The notes under the pieces are model-generated. The model was not told the DNA's origin. It searched no databases and saw nothing but the letters and a program-made list of their open reading frames with translations. Shown here one piece after another: positions 23,392 to 33,815 of a stretch of DNA of 39,541 nucleotides; position 1 is the first letter of the stretch, and every line of letters begins with the position of its first letter. The stretch is taken from NCBI GenBank assembly GCA_947478925.1, contig CANJXY010000010.1:1-39541 (forward strand), written 5' to 3'. This DNA comes from Hyphomonadaceae bacterium. Lineage in GTDB: Bacteria; Pseudomonadota; Alphaproteobacteria; Caulobacterales; Hyphomonadaceae. The position numbers and the translations under genes were made by a program.

Positions 23392-25491
23392 TTAGCTGCA
23401 GACGAGAGCTTCGACATCCGGTTCCGGCGCGCAATCGCGGCTGGGCGTCTCGGCAGGACCGCCCTTCACCCACACATCGACGCGACGCTGGTTGGGACAG
23501 TTCTGGTTGTCGTCGAGACCGTTCAACTCGCCGACGCCCTGCACGTCGACGACGCTGAGCCCCTTCGCCGTGAGATAGCTTGCGACGGTCTGCGCGCGGC
23601 GTGAACCAAGATCGGCGTTGAGCGCGTTCGATCCACGCGTGTCCGCATAGCCGCGTACGACCAGCTCCTTGCCTGCGAACACCTCTTCGAATTTCGCCAT
23701 CTGCCCCTTCAGCTCGGTGCGCGACGACTTGGTCATGCGGCTCGACGCCGTGCAGAACCAGGCGTGCATCTTGCGCTCGGCGATCGGGATCGCAGCTTCC
23801 GGATTGGCGACCAGCACAGGTGGCGATGCCGCAAGAGGCGCGGCTGGCGCCGGTGTTGCCGCAGGCGGCGAGACTGAAGCAACCTGCGGATCGGCAGGTG
23901 ACGCATCCGGGACCGGACCCGTCGGCTTGAGGTTCACAGGCGCATCGCCAAACGGGTCGGCCTTTGGCGCTGGCGCGGGCGGCGACAAGGCAGCGAGCGA
24001 CTGGCCCGTCGTCGATTGCGGTGTGGCGAGCAGATCGCCGGCAGGGGTTTCCTCGCCCCGGCCACGCACGAACCACAGCAGCAGGAAGGCGAGCACGGCT
24101 ATGCCGAAGACAACGCCGAAAATGTCGTCCTGATTGAAGCCCCGCCGGGTCAGCGCCGACTTGGCGCCTGAGGTCGCCCCGTTCCAGTATCCAGCCACTG
24201 GCGCCGTCTCCACCTTGCGCAACACAACCGCGGCCGTCTGGCCTTCAGCAGCGTTGGCGCCCGCTACGTCCTGCCATGCAGTCTCGACAGCACCTGCGGT
24301 TCCGGCGACCGGCCCACGCTTCGGTCCGGATGCGAGTTGGTCCGCGGGCACCGAGGCCGTGTCATAGGGGACCGACGATGGCGGCTCCACAATGGCTTCG
24401 ACGACTTCAACCGGCTTTTCAGCGATGACTGCAGCTGCGTCGGCGGCTGGCGCTGGATCAGCGGCTTCGGGCGGCGACGCTGGAGGAACGGGATCCGGGA
24501 CTTTGGGCGTGGAGGCGGGCGCCGGTCCATCGCCGCCGCCTGTCGTTGCCGCAGTCGGTTCAGCGGCCGTCGCGGGACCGGCCGGGCTCGCTGGCGGAGT
24601 GGCGGGCTTGTCAGCGACCCGCGCGTCCGGATCGTCGGCCGCCGTGAGCCGTATCGAGACATCGTCCGCTTCCAGGCCCGCTTCGGGCGCGACCGCTTCG
24701 AGCGCGTCCGCGGAAGCAACTGCATCGGCAACCCCGGCCGAGACCAGCACCAGCGAACTCGATCGCGCTGCCCGGCGGAACTTCCTGAACCCGGTATGAT
24801 CAAGCACGGACTCGTTGGCGACGATCTGCAGCGGGGCGCGGGCAGCGTCAGCCTTGGCTTTTTCCGGCGCCAAGGGCGGCTCGACAGCCATCGGCGTCGC
24901 CTGCCTGACGGGTTCGCCACGCACGCCCTTTGGCGGGATTGGCGGCAGGGGCTTTGCAAAAAGCGGTTTCACCAACGGCCTGGTCAGCGGCGATGACGGC
25001 GCAACGGACGAAGCCGGAACCAGCGCCTTCTGGCGCTGGGCCTTCGCTTCCTTGCGGCCGAACGGATCCTGGCGGCCGCGGGCCACACCGGACGCGGGCT
25101 TGGTGAGCTTTGCTGCCGGCTTCGGCAAAGTCGGCGCGGTCATCTTCTGCGGCCTCGCCTGCGCGGCGTGAACAGGGGTCAGAGGCGAGGTCTTGCCTGC
25201 GGCCTTCGTCGGCTGCCTGACCGGCTTGGCGGCAGGCTTGGATGGCGGCGCGAGCGGCCCTTTTGGTCGCTTGGCCAACGCTATAGCAGGAAGCGGCTTT
25301 GCAGTTTTCGCCTTGGGCGCGAACGCATCGCCTGTGGCCTTCGACGACACGGGGTCGCCGGACGACTTGAATGCATCCGTGCGGTCGCGCGTCGCCTTGT
25401 CCCGGAACTTGTCTGGCGCGCCGCCAAGTCCGTCACTGGCCAGCGTTTTGCGCTGGCTGAATGCATCTCGGAAGGAGCGGGAATCGCCCAT
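23392..25491 (-). CDS. OmpA-domain protein with long low-complexity cytoplasmic region and one membrane helix
   Basis: This 699-residue protein starts MGDSRSFRDAFSQRKTLASD, right after GAGGAGG. Residues 1-230 are Lys/Pro/Ala-rich and basic. Near 240-265, FRKFRRAARSSSLVLVSAGV is weakly hydrophobic. Residues about 265-400 are acidic, Ala/Pro-rich. A clear membrane helix (about 456-475, IFGVVFGIAVLAFLLLWFV) is followed by RGRGEE. A Pro/Ala linker then leads to a C-terminal OmpA-like peptidoglycan-binding domain (GYADTRGSNALNADLGSRRA, VASYLTAKGL, CPNQRRVDVWV). Four Cys in the domain and tail suggest disulfides. It probably ties the inner membrane to peptidoglycan, with a large disordered cytoplasmic arm. 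Divergent from dapE. Confidence 0.75.
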   Translation of the reverse strand: MGDSRSFRDAFSQRKTLASDGLGGAPDKFRDKATRDRTDAFKSSGDPVSSKATGDAFAPKAKTAKPLPAIALAKRPKGPLAPPSKPAAKPVRQPTKAAGKTSPLTPVHAAQARPQKMTAPTLPKPAAKLTKPASGVARGRQDPFGRKEAKAQRQKALVPASSVAPSSPLTRPLVKPLFAKPLPPIPPKGVRGEPVRQATPMAVEPPLAPEKAKADAARAPLQIVANESVLDHTGFRKFRRAARSSSLVLVSAGVADAVASADALEAVAPEAGLEADDVSIRLTAADDPDARVADKPATPPASPAGPATAAEPTAATTGGGDGPAPASTPKVPDPVPPASPPEAADPAPAADAAAVIAEKPVEVVEAIVEPPSSVPYDTASVPADQLASGPKRGPVAGTAGAVETAWQDVAGANAAEGQTAAVVLRKVETAPVAGYWNGATSGAKSALTRRGFNQDDIFGVVFGIAVLAFLLLWFVRGRGEETPAGDLLATPQSTTGQSLAALSPPAPAPKADPFGDAPVNLKPTGPVPDASPADPQVASVSPPAATPAPAAPLAASPPVLVANPEAAIPIAERKMHAWFCTASSRMTKSSRTELKGQMAKFEEVFAGKELVVRGYADTRGSNALNADLGSRRAQTVASYLTAKGLSVVDVQGVGELNGLDDNQNCPNQRRVDVWVKGGPAETPSRDCAPEPDVEALVCS

Positions 25492-25662
25492 CGCCTCCTC
25501 GGTCGCGCCGGGTGGTTTCTGTGAAACCCAGCACTGTTAACTGTCTTACTGGTGCAAGCTGGTGGCGGGCAAGAGAAACAGAATGGCGATCCCGTAATAC
25601 CTTCCCCTTCCCAGTCCCGCCTCTTCCTTCACAGTCGGGGCGGAGCGGGCTAAACCGCCGGA
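25492..25662. promoter_or_regulatory. divergent gap between the OmpA-domain gene and dapE
   Basis: The 171 bases must contain both promoters. The GAGGAGG ribosome binding site of the minus-strand gene lies at its left edge. CAGCACTGTTAACTGTCTTA near 25530-25549 is AT-richer than its surroundings and is the most promoter-like part. No terminator or RNA gene is seen. Confidence 0.3.
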
Positions 25663-26811
25663 ATGACCGACACCCTGCACGACCCCATCAGCCTCGCCCA
25701 GGCCCTGATCCGCCAGCAAACGGTGAACCCCTGCCATGACGGGGCGCAGGATCTTCTGGCCGATGCGCTGGAATCTCTTGGGTTTCGCACCAAGCGTTAC
25801 CCCTTCGACGGCGTGGACAATCTTTACGCGCGCCTTGGTGGCGCGGCCCCCAATCTTTGTTTCGCAGGCCACACAGATGTCGTTCCGGTGGGCGATGCCG
25901 CAGGCTGGACCGTCGATCCATTCGGAGCGGAAATTCGCGGCGGCATCATGTATGGCCGCGGCACGTCGGACATGAAGGGCGCAATCGCCGCCTTCGTTAG
26001 CGCGTCGGCGCGTTATGTCGCCGACCATGGCATGCCACAGGGCTCGATTTCGCTGCTGATCACCGGCGATGAAGAGGGGCCCGGCCTGCACGGCACACGT
26101 CGCCTCCTTCCCGCCGTCATTGCCGATGGCGAAGTACTCGATCACTGCATCGTCGGCGAACCAACGTCAGAAGACCGTATCGCGGACATTGTGAAGAACG
26201 GCCGGCGCGGATCGCTCAACGCCGTGCTCAAGGCCGTCGGCAAGCAGGGCCACGCAGCCTATCCGGAAAAATCCGCGAACCCGATGCCGGTCCTGCTCGA
26301 TGCGCTCCAGAAGCTGCGCGCGCTCAAGCTCGACATGGGAAGCCCCGGCTTTCAGCCGTCAAACCTCGAGATCACCACGATCGATGTCGGCAATGCCGCG
26401 CACAATGTCATCCCGGCGCAGGCGACCGCGAAGTTCAACATCCGCTTCAATCCCAACCACACCGGCGCTGACTTGATGGCGCGCCTGGAGCAACTGATCG
26501 GCTCGGGCCGCGATGGCGTGACGCTAAGCCTCGACATGCGTGTCACGGGCGAGGCGTTCTACACGCAACCCGGCAAGTTCACCGATCTCGTCGTCGCTGC
26601 GGTCGAGGCCGAGACAGGTCGTAAACCAGACCTTACCACCGGCGGCGGCACATCCGACGCGCGCTACATAAAGGACGTGTGCCCGGTGGCGGAACTCGGC
26701 GTACGCAACGAGATGGCGCACAAGGTCGACGAGAACATCCCGGTCGACGAAATCGAAACACTCTGTCGGATATATTATCGCCTGCTGGCCGGTTATTTCG
26801 CCGCGGCCTGA
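25663..26811 (+). CDS. dapE: succinyl-diaminopimelate desuccinylase
   Basis: This 382-residue M20-family zinc enzyme hydrolyses N-succinyl-LL-diaminopimelate, giving LL-diaminopimelate for lysine and peptidoglycan. Zinc ligands are visible in FAGHTDVVP (His70), YGRGTSDMKG (Asp103) and VGEPTSED (Glu166), with the catalytic acid in TGDEEG (Glu137). The dimerisation domain carries KQGHAAYPEKSANP. The last ligand lies in NEMAHKVDENI, near the C-terminus. GGGTSDARYI is typical of DapE rather than ArgE. It stands 102 bases before tamA on the same strand and is not obviously in an operon with other lysine genes. Confidence 0.94.
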   Translation: MTDTLHDPISLAQALIRQQTVNPCHDGAQDLLADALESLGFRTKRYPFDGVDNLYARLGGAAPNLCFAGHTDVVPVGDAAGWTVDPFGAEIRGGIMYGRGTSDMKGAIAAFVSASARYVADHGMPQGSISLLITGDEEGPGLHGTRRLLPAVIADGEVLDHCIVGEPTSEDRIADIVKNGRRGSLNAVLKAVGKQGHAAYPEKSANPMPVLLDALQKLRALKLDMGSPGFQPSNLEITTIDVGNAAHNVIPAQATAKFNIRFNPNHTGADLMARLEQLIGSGRDGVTLSLDMRVTGEAFYTQPGKFTDLVVAAVEAETGRKPDLTTGGGTSDARYIKDVCPVAELGVRNEMAHKVDENIPVDEIETLCRIYYRLLAGYFAAA

Positions 26812-26913
26812 GCCCTGGCGCGCCCCTCCGCGACGTTTCGCCGAAAATGGTGAATCCCGCGCCGCCATGAGAATGCCGCGGCGTGATGCTTGCTGAGCAA
26901 CGGTGCAAGGTAA

Positions 26914-28797
26914 ATGGCAACCCCGCGAGGGGATGCAGCGTTGAGTGTGCGTATGGCGTTCGGCGGACCAGCATGGGGTCAAGCCAGCCGGGTGCTTTTG
27001 GCCCTGGCGCTGAGCCTGTGCGCACTGTCTACCGCGCCCGCTCTCGCCCAAGACCAGCAGGATACGCCCCAACTGGTCCAGAATGGATCGTCCGCAGCCG
27101 GACGAGTTCCAGTTGAAGGCGCCCCTGATGCCGTTGCCGAGCGCGTGAAGGGTCTCCAACGCGAGGAACCGGAACCCGAAACCCTCTTCGACGCCCGTCG
27201 TCAGGCTGAGCGCGCCGCCGCGATTGTGTCGACCGTGATGGAATCCGAGGGCTACTACCAGGCCGAGGTCATTCCGTTCGCGGAGGGCCAGAACACATTC
27301 AGCCGTGGTGTTCGCGTCACCCCCGGCCCTCTCTTCATCTACGCCTCGCGCCGCATCGCCTATATCGGGGCTGCGCCCGATCAGGTCACCGCTGCCGAAC
27401 TCGACACCCTGCTCGCGCCCATCGCGACCGGCGTACCCGCCCGCGCCGCACCTGTTATCGAAACCGGCGACGCCATCATCGCGCGTTTGCGCGCCGCCGG
27501 CTATCCGGATGCGAAACCGGACCCGGTCGATGTGCTCGCCGACGCGAAGACCGGAACGATCGAAATCGAATACCGCCTTCGCCCTGGCCTGCGCGCTTCT
27601 TTCGGCAAGCTCTCTGTCTCCGGACTTGGCGAAACCAAGGATCAATTCATCGAGAAGCTGCGTCCGTGGAAAGACGGCGAACGCGTCACGCCGCAGCGCC
27701 TTGATGAATTCCGTGGCCGCCTTGCCGAGACCGGGTTGTTCGCCACCACAGCCGTTCGTCTCGACGCAGCGCCGTCAGTCGATGGGCAGGTCGAAGCCAC
27801 TCGCGATGTCGTCGTTGAAGTGAAGGAGCGCGAGCGCCGCACAATTGCCATCGGCGCATCTGCATCCACCAGCGACGGATACGGCCTCGACGCCGAATGG
27901 CAGTTGCGCAACTGGAGCGGATGGGGTGACACGGTCGCTGTCACTGGACAGCTTGCGACACTGCAGCGTCGCGTCGGCGCATCTTATCGCCTGCCGCACA
28001 TCGGCAAGTACGGTCGCATCCTGAAGCTCGCCACCGAGATCGAGGATTTCGAAACCGACGCGTTCGACCAGTCCGGCGCCAACGTCTCCGCCACGCTGGA
28101 GGAGCAGATCTCGCCCCGCGTGAGGGGATCGCTCGGCGTCGAAGCGGGCTTTGCGAGCATCCTCGATGCGCGGGTCCGCGCAATAGGAACGGGCCGTCGC
28201 AGTGTCTACATCGTCTCGGGTTTGGGAACGGCCGAGTATGTCGGCGTGAAGGACATCCTCGACCCGTTGAATGGCGTCCGTGCGCGTGTCGCGATCGAGC
28301 CAGGTTTCACATGGGGCGACACCAACATCGCCTTCACCAAGATCAGCGGCGAGGCCAGCGCCTATTCGGATTTCGGCGCCAAGAACATCGTCGGCGCCGT
28401 GCGTGGCCGTATCGGGACTATCGCCGGTCCCAGTGGCGCACCGCCCGATCGCCTCTTCTTCGCCGGCGGCGGCGGCTCGGTACGCGGCTATGAATACCAG
28501 TCGCTGTCGCCCCGCGACGCTACCGGACTACTGACTGGCGGCCGTTCACTGATCGAGGTCTCGGGCGAGGTCCGCTATCGCTGGTCTGAAACGCTTGGCT
28601 TTGTCGCCTTCCTGGATGGCGGCGCCGCTGGCTCCAACGTCGAGCCGCCGATTGATGCCATGCGTTTTGGGGCCGGTGTCGGTCTCCGCTATTATACGGC
28701 ATTCGGTCCCCTTCGCGCGGATATTGCTGTTCCGCTGAACAAGGAAACCGGCGACGCCGATTTCCAGATCTATGTTTCCATCGGACAGGCTTTCTGA
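26914..28797 (+). CDS. tamA: translocation and assembly module protein TamA (Omp85 family)
   Basis: This 627-residue outer-membrane protein is the TamA partner of TamB. A signal peptide (hydrophobic core VLLALALSLCALSTAPALAQ) is followed by POTRA domains (about 75-300; AGYPDAKPDPVDVLAD and ASFGKLSVSGLGETKDQFIE mark two of them). The beta-barrel (about 310-627) holds the Omp85 motif GGSVRGYEYQSLSPRD (about 517-532), and the last residue is Phe, as expected for barrel proteins. ATG 26914 is preceded by AAGG; an internal ATG at 26953 would give a shorter signal peptide. The TGA overlaps the tamB ATG by one base. Confidence 0.92.
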   Translation: MATPRGDAALSVRMAFGGPAWGQASRVLLALALSLCALSTAPALAQDQQDTPQLVQNGSSAAGRVPVEGAPDAVAERVKGLQREEPEPETLFDARRQAERAAAIVSTVMESEGYYQAEVIPFAEGQNTFSRGVRVTPGPLFIYASRRIAYIGAAPDQVTAAELDTLLAPIATGVPARAAPVIETGDAIIARLRAAGYPDAKPDPVDVLADAKTGTIEIEYRLRPGLRASFGKLSVSGLGETKDQFIEKLRPWKDGERVTPQRLDEFRGRLAETGLFATTAVRLDAAPSVDGQVEATRDVVVEVKERERRTIAIGASASTSDGYGLDAEWQLRNWSGWGDTVAVTGQLATLQRRVGASYRLPHIGKYGRILKLATEIEDFETDAFDQSGANVSATLEEQISPRVRGSLGVEAGFASILDARVRAIGTGRRSVYIVSGLGTAEYVGVKDILDPLNGVRARVAIEPGFTWGDTNIAFTKISGEASAYSDFGAKNIVGAVRGRIGTIAGPSGAPPDRLFFAGGGGSVRGYEYQSLSPRDATGLLTGGRSLIEVSGEVRYRWSETLGFVAFLDGGAAGSNVEPPIDAMRFGAGVGLRYYTAFGPLRADIAVPLNKETGDADFQIYVSIGQAF

Positions 28798-31700
28798 TGG
28801 AACGCGCGAAACGCAGACGATACCCTTTCTGGCTTCGTATCGCCCTTGGTCTGATGATCGCGGTGGCCGTGCTCGTGGCCAGCACCGTGGCCCTGCGTTT
28901 CTGGATCACCAGCGATGGCGGTCGCGCCTTCATCCTGTCGCAGGTCGACGGCCGCAAGGTCGGTCCGTTCGGCACGCTGCGCCTCTCGGGTTTAAAGGGC
29001 GACCCGCTGCAAGCCGCCACGCTGGCAGATATCGCACTGGTGGATGACGAAGGCGTCTGGCTCCGTGCAAAGGACGCACGCATCGAGTGGACGCCAACAG
29101 CGCTGTTCGGCGGTCAGCTGGAGATAAAATCCATCGAAGTCCGCACGGTCGATGTCGTGCGCAAGCCCTTGCTGGCGAACCAGCAGGACGACAACACGCC
29201 GCCGCCCGACATCGGACTGCGGCTGGACAAGGTTTCTGTCAACGATCTCCGCCTCGCTGAACCCGTGATCGGCATCGAGGCGCGCTATCGCATCGATGGC
29301 GGCGCGGCCGTCCAGCGTGAAGGATCCGGCTATTCGCGTATAACGCTTTCGCCGGTCTCCGGCCCCGCTGACAAGGCGGACATCTCAGCGGAATGGACAA
29401 AGGCGGGCGGCGTCAAGGGCTCGGCCAATCTCTCCGGTCCGCCCGGCGGCCTCATCGCTGCCGTGTTGCAATCGCCGGGCGACCAACCCGTGGCGCTCAC
29501 GGCCGAGGTCGCCGGCACGCTGCAAACCTTCACGACCAAGGGCAATCTCAACTTCGGCGCCGACAGCGTTGCCAGCTTCCGCCTCGCGCGCACCGGCGAC
29601 AAAGCCGTGCTCGACGCGCAGATCATGCCGGGTCGCTGGCCCCTGCTCGCCGAACTGGCCCAACGCACCGGCCCGCAGGTCGACATGCATGGCGAAGCTA
29701 ACCTCTCCGACCTCGCTCGCGCACCCACCCTGCTGCGTGTCACGGCGCCCGCCGGCATTGTCGAGGCGACCACGCAGTATGACTACACGACGTGGGAATT
29801 GCCGATGGATATCGGCATCACGGCGACCAATCTCGACCTCGCGACTTTGGCGCCGCCGCTATCCGGCAGGGTAGATGCTACAGGCCCGCTGATGCTCAAC
29901 CTCACAGGGATTTCCTGGAAGGGCAATGTCATCGCCAACAGCCTGACTTTCCCGGCCGGCCGCGTCGACCGTATCAGCATGCCCCTCGAAGTTGGCTTGC
30001 AACGCTATGGCGTCACCGTGGAGTCTATCGGCGCCGTCATCGAAGGTGGCAAGATCGATGCGCTGACGTCGCTGGCGCCGGCTACCTACAAGGCGTCGGT
30101 ACGCGGCGAGATGAATCTGCGTACCGGTGTCATCGACATCAGCGGCTCGCAAATCGAAGGTACGCCTGGCTCTGTGGCTGCGCGCGGCAGCTACAACATG
30201 AAGACCGGCGCGATGGACCTGCAAGGCTCGGCCCGCTTGAACCGCCTCGCTGATGTCGCTCCTGTGTCTGGCTCGGCACAGGGCCGCTGGAGCATGAAGC
30301 AGACCTCGACGGCGTCGCCGATCCGGATCAAGGCCGACATTGAGGGCCGCAGTGTCAGATCTTCAAACGCTACACTCGCTGACATTGCTGGTCCCTCGCC
30401 CCGCGTCACGATCAATGGCGTCGTCAGCAATGGTCGCTTCGCCATCGAGTCCGGTACGATCAACGCAGCCGCCCTGCGCGCCACCATGACCGGCCGCATC
30501 ACGGATGCGGGCGCAATCACAGGCCGTGCATCGGGCACGCTGCATCGCCGCCTCGACCTTGGCGGCGCTCGTATCGAAACCGCCGCGTTCGACGCCGACG
30601 TCATGGGCACGGTCAAACAACCGCAAGTTAAACTACGCCTGCGGGATGCCGCCGTCTCCGCGGCGGGTGTCACAATCAGCAACCTTGGCGGAACCGCGGA
30701 AGCTCGCCTCGGCGAAGCGATCACCGGCCACTTTGGGCTCAATGGACATTCCGACATCGGCGCCTTCGTCGCCTCTGGCGACATCAAGGCTGGCGAAGGC
30801 GATTGGCGCATCGAGCGCCTCAACGCCAGCCTGGGTGAACTCAAATTCGCCGCCTCCCGCCTCGGCTTCTCGGACGGCGCGCTCACCGCAGTTTTCACGG
30901 CCAGCGGCCCGCTTGCCGGCGTCGCCGGCATCGAGAAGGGCGCGCTCACCGCAAGCGGAACCGTGCGCATGGACAGCGATCTCACCGCGAACGTCACCGG
31001 TCGTCTCACGGATTTACGCAGCGCCGGGGTAGAGCTCGATCTCATTTCATTTGAGGGCAAGGCCTCAGACGGCGGCGCCAAAGTCGAGGCGCACGCACGC
31101 GGTTCCATCGGCGCGCCGCTCGATCTGAACCTGATTGCAACCGGCAAGCGCTACGGCGAAGGCTGGTCAGGCGACGCAACACTCGATGGCTTGGTCGATA
31201 AATTGCCGATCAGGACGTCACGCCCCGCCATCTGGAAGCAAGGCCCGACCGGATGGTCGCTCGATACGGCCTTTACCGCGCTTGGAGGCACAATCGACGT
31301 CGAACTCTCCAACGAAGATCGCATGGCGACGGCGCAGATCGCGATGAAACGCGTCAACCTGCGCGGCCTTTCGGACCTGGCCCGCATCACACCGATTACC
31401 GGCACTGTGACAGGCACGGCGACGTTCGCAAACGGCGTCGGACCTGCCTCGGGAGAGCTCGGCCTCACGATCGACAACGCCAATCCCGTCGACGTCACCG
31501 CTAATCCTGTCAAGGTTACGGTCTCTTCGACGCTGCGCGAAGGCGTGCTCACCTCCAAATCCTACGGAGAAGGCCAGGGCTTCAGTCTCAAGGCTTCTTC
31601 GCAGGTCCCCGTCATTGAAGGCGAAGGCTTCGCGATCTCCCTCGCACGCGAAGCGCCGATGAACGCGCAGGTTGACCTGCACGGCCGCGCCGAGCAACTC

Positions 31701-32939
31701 TGGGCCCTGTTCGGCCCCGAGGACCAGTCGCTGCGCGGCGTGCTCGACGCCAACCTGCGCGCCACAGGCACGATGGGCCACCCGATCCTCGAAGGCGGCA
31801 TCACGGTCGCTGAAGGCGCTTACGAACATGGCGGCACTGGGCTTGCCCTGCACGACATCTCTGCACGCGGCACGTTCGATGAGAACTCCGCGCGCATCAC
31901 CGACGTAAAGGCCAATGACGGGAAGGGCGGCACGCTGACCGCACAGGGCGAGATCACCTGGAACGGCAATGTACGCGGCGGCGTCACGTTCAACGCCAGC
32001 AACCTGCGAGCGCTCGGCCGGGACGACCGCCTTGCCATTCTCTCGGGCGACGGCGCCATACGCATCGGCGATGAAAACGTCGCCATCACCGGCAAGTTCG
32101 CCGTCTCCCAGGCGCGTATCTCGATCGAGCAATCTGCATCCGAGTCGATCCCCACCATTCCTGGCCTGCGCCGCGTCAATTTTCCAAATCAGGTAGTCGA
32201 CGACACCGGGGCAACAACTGCGGCGCCGCCCTGGCAGCGCCCGGTGCAACTCGACGTGCAGGTCACCGCCCCGCGCCGCATCATGATCTTCGGACGTGGC
32301 CTTGATACGGAATGGGGGGCTAATCTGCACATCACAGGACCGGTCACCGATCCGTCGATCGCCGGAACCGCCACACTGGCACGTGGCGACCTCGATCTCG
32401 CCGGACGGCGCTTCCAGTTCGACACCGGCGCGATCACGCTCGACGGCCCGATCCGCATGGCGCGCATCGACATCGCCGCCAACCGCACCACTGCCGATAT
32501 TGCCGCCAGCGTCCGTATCACCGGCACACCGGTCGCGCCGAAATTCGTGCTCGAATCTTCCCCCGCCCTGCCGCAGGACGAAATCCTCGCGCGAATCCTG
32601 TTCGGTCGTTCAGTGACCCAGCTTTCGGGCTTCGAGGCGGCCCAGCTGGCGGCCGGCCTTGCGCAGCTCGCTGGCGGCCAGGCTGGCTTCGATCCGGTCG
32701 GCCTTGTGCGCAAGGCGACAGGCCTCGACCGCGTGACATTCGGCGCCGAGAACGGCATCGCCTCCGTCGCTGCCGGCAAATACATTGCCGAAGATGTCTA
32801 CCTGCAAGTCGGCGCTGGCGGTTCGGGCGGCGTCGGCGCGGAAGTCGAATGGGAGCCGACCGACGGCCTCTCCATCAGCTCGTCCGCCGATGGCAATGGC
32901 GACACCAAACTCGCCGTGCGCTGGAAGAAGGACTACTGA
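28797..32939 (+). CDS. tamB: translocation and assembly module protein TamB
   Basis: This 1380-residue protein is anchored by one N-terminal helix (IALGLMIAVAVLVASTVALR) and spans the periplasm as a long beta-taco of the AsmA/TamB kind. It works with TamA in outer-membrane protein assembly, and relatives are linked to phospholipid transport to the outer membrane. The body is made of repeated beta strands (e.g. ARGSYNMKTGAMDLQGSARL). The C-terminal TamB (DUF490) domain shows FVLESSPALPQDEILARILF, followed by GRSVTQLSGFEAAQLAAGLA, and ends SADGNGDTKLAVRWKKDY. The start TGATG overlaps the tamA stop. The 122 bases between its end and truA show nothing clear. Confidence 0.93.
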   Translation: MERAKRRRYPFWLRIALGLMIAVAVLVASTVALRFWITSDGGRAFILSQVDGRKVGPFGTLRLSGLKGDPLQAATLADIALVDDEGVWLRAKDARIEWTPTALFGGQLEIKSIEVRTVDVVRKPLLANQQDDNTPPPDIGLRLDKVSVNDLRLAEPVIGIEARYRIDGGAAVQREGSGYSRITLSPVSGPADKADISAEWTKAGGVKGSANLSGPPGGLIAAVLQSPGDQPVALTAEVAGTLQTFTTKGNLNFGADSVASFRLARTGDKAVLDAQIMPGRWPLLAELAQRTGPQVDMHGEANLSDLARAPTLLRVTAPAGIVEATTQYDYTTWELPMDIGITATNLDLATLAPPLSGRVDATGPLMLNLTGISWKGNVIANSLTFPAGRVDRISMPLEVGLQRYGVTVESIGAVIEGGKIDALTSLAPATYKASVRGEMNLRTGVIDISGSQIEGTPGSVAARGSYNMKTGAMDLQGSARLNRLADVAPVSGSAQGRWSMKQTSTASPIRIKADIEGRSVRSSNATLADIAGPSPRVTINGVVSNGRFAIESGTINAAALRATMTGRITDAGAITGRASGTLHRRLDLGGARIETAAFDADVMGTVKQPQVKLRLRDAAVSAAGVTISNLGGTAEARLGEAITGHFGLNGHSDIGAFVASGDIKAGEGDWRIERLNASLGELKFAASRLGFSDGALTAVFTASGPLAGVAGIEKGALTASGTVRMDSDLTANVTGRLTDLRSAGVELDLISFEGKASDGGAKVEAHARGSIGAPLDLNLIATGKRYGEGWSGDATLDGLVDKLPIRTSRPAIWKQGPTGWSLDTAFTALGGTIDVELSNEDRMATAQIAMKRVNLRGLSDLARITPITGTVTGTATFANGVGPASGELGLTIDNANPVDVTANPVKVTVSSTLREGVLTSKSYGEGQGFSLKASSQVPVIEGEGFAISLAREAPMNAQVDLHGRAEQLWALFGPEDQSLRGVLDANLRATGTMGHPILEGGITVAEGAYEHGGTGLALHDISARGTFDENSARITDVKANDGKGGTLTAQGEITWNGNVRGGVTFNASNLRALGRDDRLAILSGDGAIRIGDENVAITGKFAVSQARISIEQSASESIPTIPGLRRVNFPNQVVDDTGATTAAPPWQRPVQLDVQVTAPRRIMIFGRGLDTEWGANLHITGPVTDPSIAGTATLARGDLDLAGRRFQFDTGAITLDGPIRMARIDIAANRTTADIAASVRITGTPVAPKFVLESSPALPQDEILARILFGRSVTQLSGFEAAQLAAGLAQLAGGQAGFDPVGLVRKATGLDRVTFGAENGIASVAAGKYIAEDVYLQVGAGGSGGVGAEVEWEPTDGLSISSSADGNGDTKLAVRWKKDY

Positions 32940-33061
32940 ACCAGCCCTTGATTCGGCCCCGAAATCATCGGCCAGAGAAATCGCGCACACGCCGACATTG
33001 CCAACCCCATCACACCGCGCGCAAGCGATTGCTGAATCTGCACCAGCGCCTCTGCCGGGCG

Positions 33062-33814
33062 CTAGGACGTCAGGGGCGCATAACCCACAGCGGCAAGATA
33101 GAGTCCCTCCGATGGCGCCACGGGCCCGCACAGCCTCCGGTCAGCAGCCTTCAGGATATCACCGATCCAGTGGACCGGCGCTTTTCCCCGGCCCACTTCA
33201 ACCAGCGAGCCCACCATAGACCGCACCTGCCGATGCAGGAAGGAGCGCGCAGAAGTATCGATCACGACCTCGTCGCCATGCCGCATAACGCGAATGCTGG
33301 TCAACGTCTTCACCGGCGAATCCGCCTGGCACATCGCATACCTGAATGTCGAAAAATCATGACGCCCAACCAGCGCCTGCGCGGCGGCATGCATCGCATC
33401 TGCGTCGAGTTGCGCCACGACGCGCCACGCCCTGCTCCGCTCCAGCGCAAGATCCGGCCGGCGGTTCGCGATGCGATAGAAATAGCTCCGCGATGTCGCA
33501 TCGAAGCGCGCATGAAAATCGGGAGCCGCATCCTCCGACTTCAGGATCGACACCGGATGCGGCCGCAGGTGAGCGTTCAGTGCATCGCGCACCTTGTCGG
33601 CGCGCATCTCCTTGCGCAGATCGATATGCGCCACCTGCCCCAGTGCATGCACGCCGGCATCCGTCCGCCCCGCGCCGATTACCAGCACCGGCGCGCCATC
33701 CAGCGCCTCGGCTGCTCCCTCGATCGCCGCCTGTACGGATGGCGCATTGTCCTGGCGCTGCCAGCCGGAATAACCAGCGCCGTCATATTCGATGGTGAGC
33801 TTATAGCGTGGCAC
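33062..33814 (-). CDS. truA: tRNA pseudouridine(38-40) synthase
   Basis: This 250-residue enzyme converts uridines 38-40 in tRNA anticodon arms to pseudouridine. The catalytic motif [14 protein letters not shown] has the nucleophile Asp52. [28 protein letters not shown] and [19 protein letters not shown] are the other conserved blocks. I chose GTG 33812-33814, giving [12 protein letters not shown], as in other alphaproteobacteria; it lies one base after the stop of the GNAT gene. An ATG at 33832 would add six residues and overlap that gene. It is last in the fmt-GNAT-truA unit. Confidence 0.93.
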   Translation of the reverse strand: MPRYKLTIEYDGAGYSGWQRQDNAPSVQAAIEGAAEALDGAPVLVIGAGRTDAGVHALGQVAHIDLRKEMRADKVRDALNAHLRPHPVSILKSEDAAPDFHARFDATSRSYFYRIANRRPDLALERSRAWRVVAQLDADAMHAAAQALVGRHDFSTFRYAMCQADSPVKTLTSIRVMRHGDEVVIDTSARSFLHRQVRSMVGSLVEVGRGKAPVHWIGDILKAADRRLCGPVAPSEGLYLAAVGYAPLTS

Positions 33815-33815
33815 G

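Noticed and set aside
31218-32330. 370-codon minus-strand open frame opposite tamB
   Set aside because: Shadow of tamB, which is continuous and conserved in pattern through its DUF490 end.
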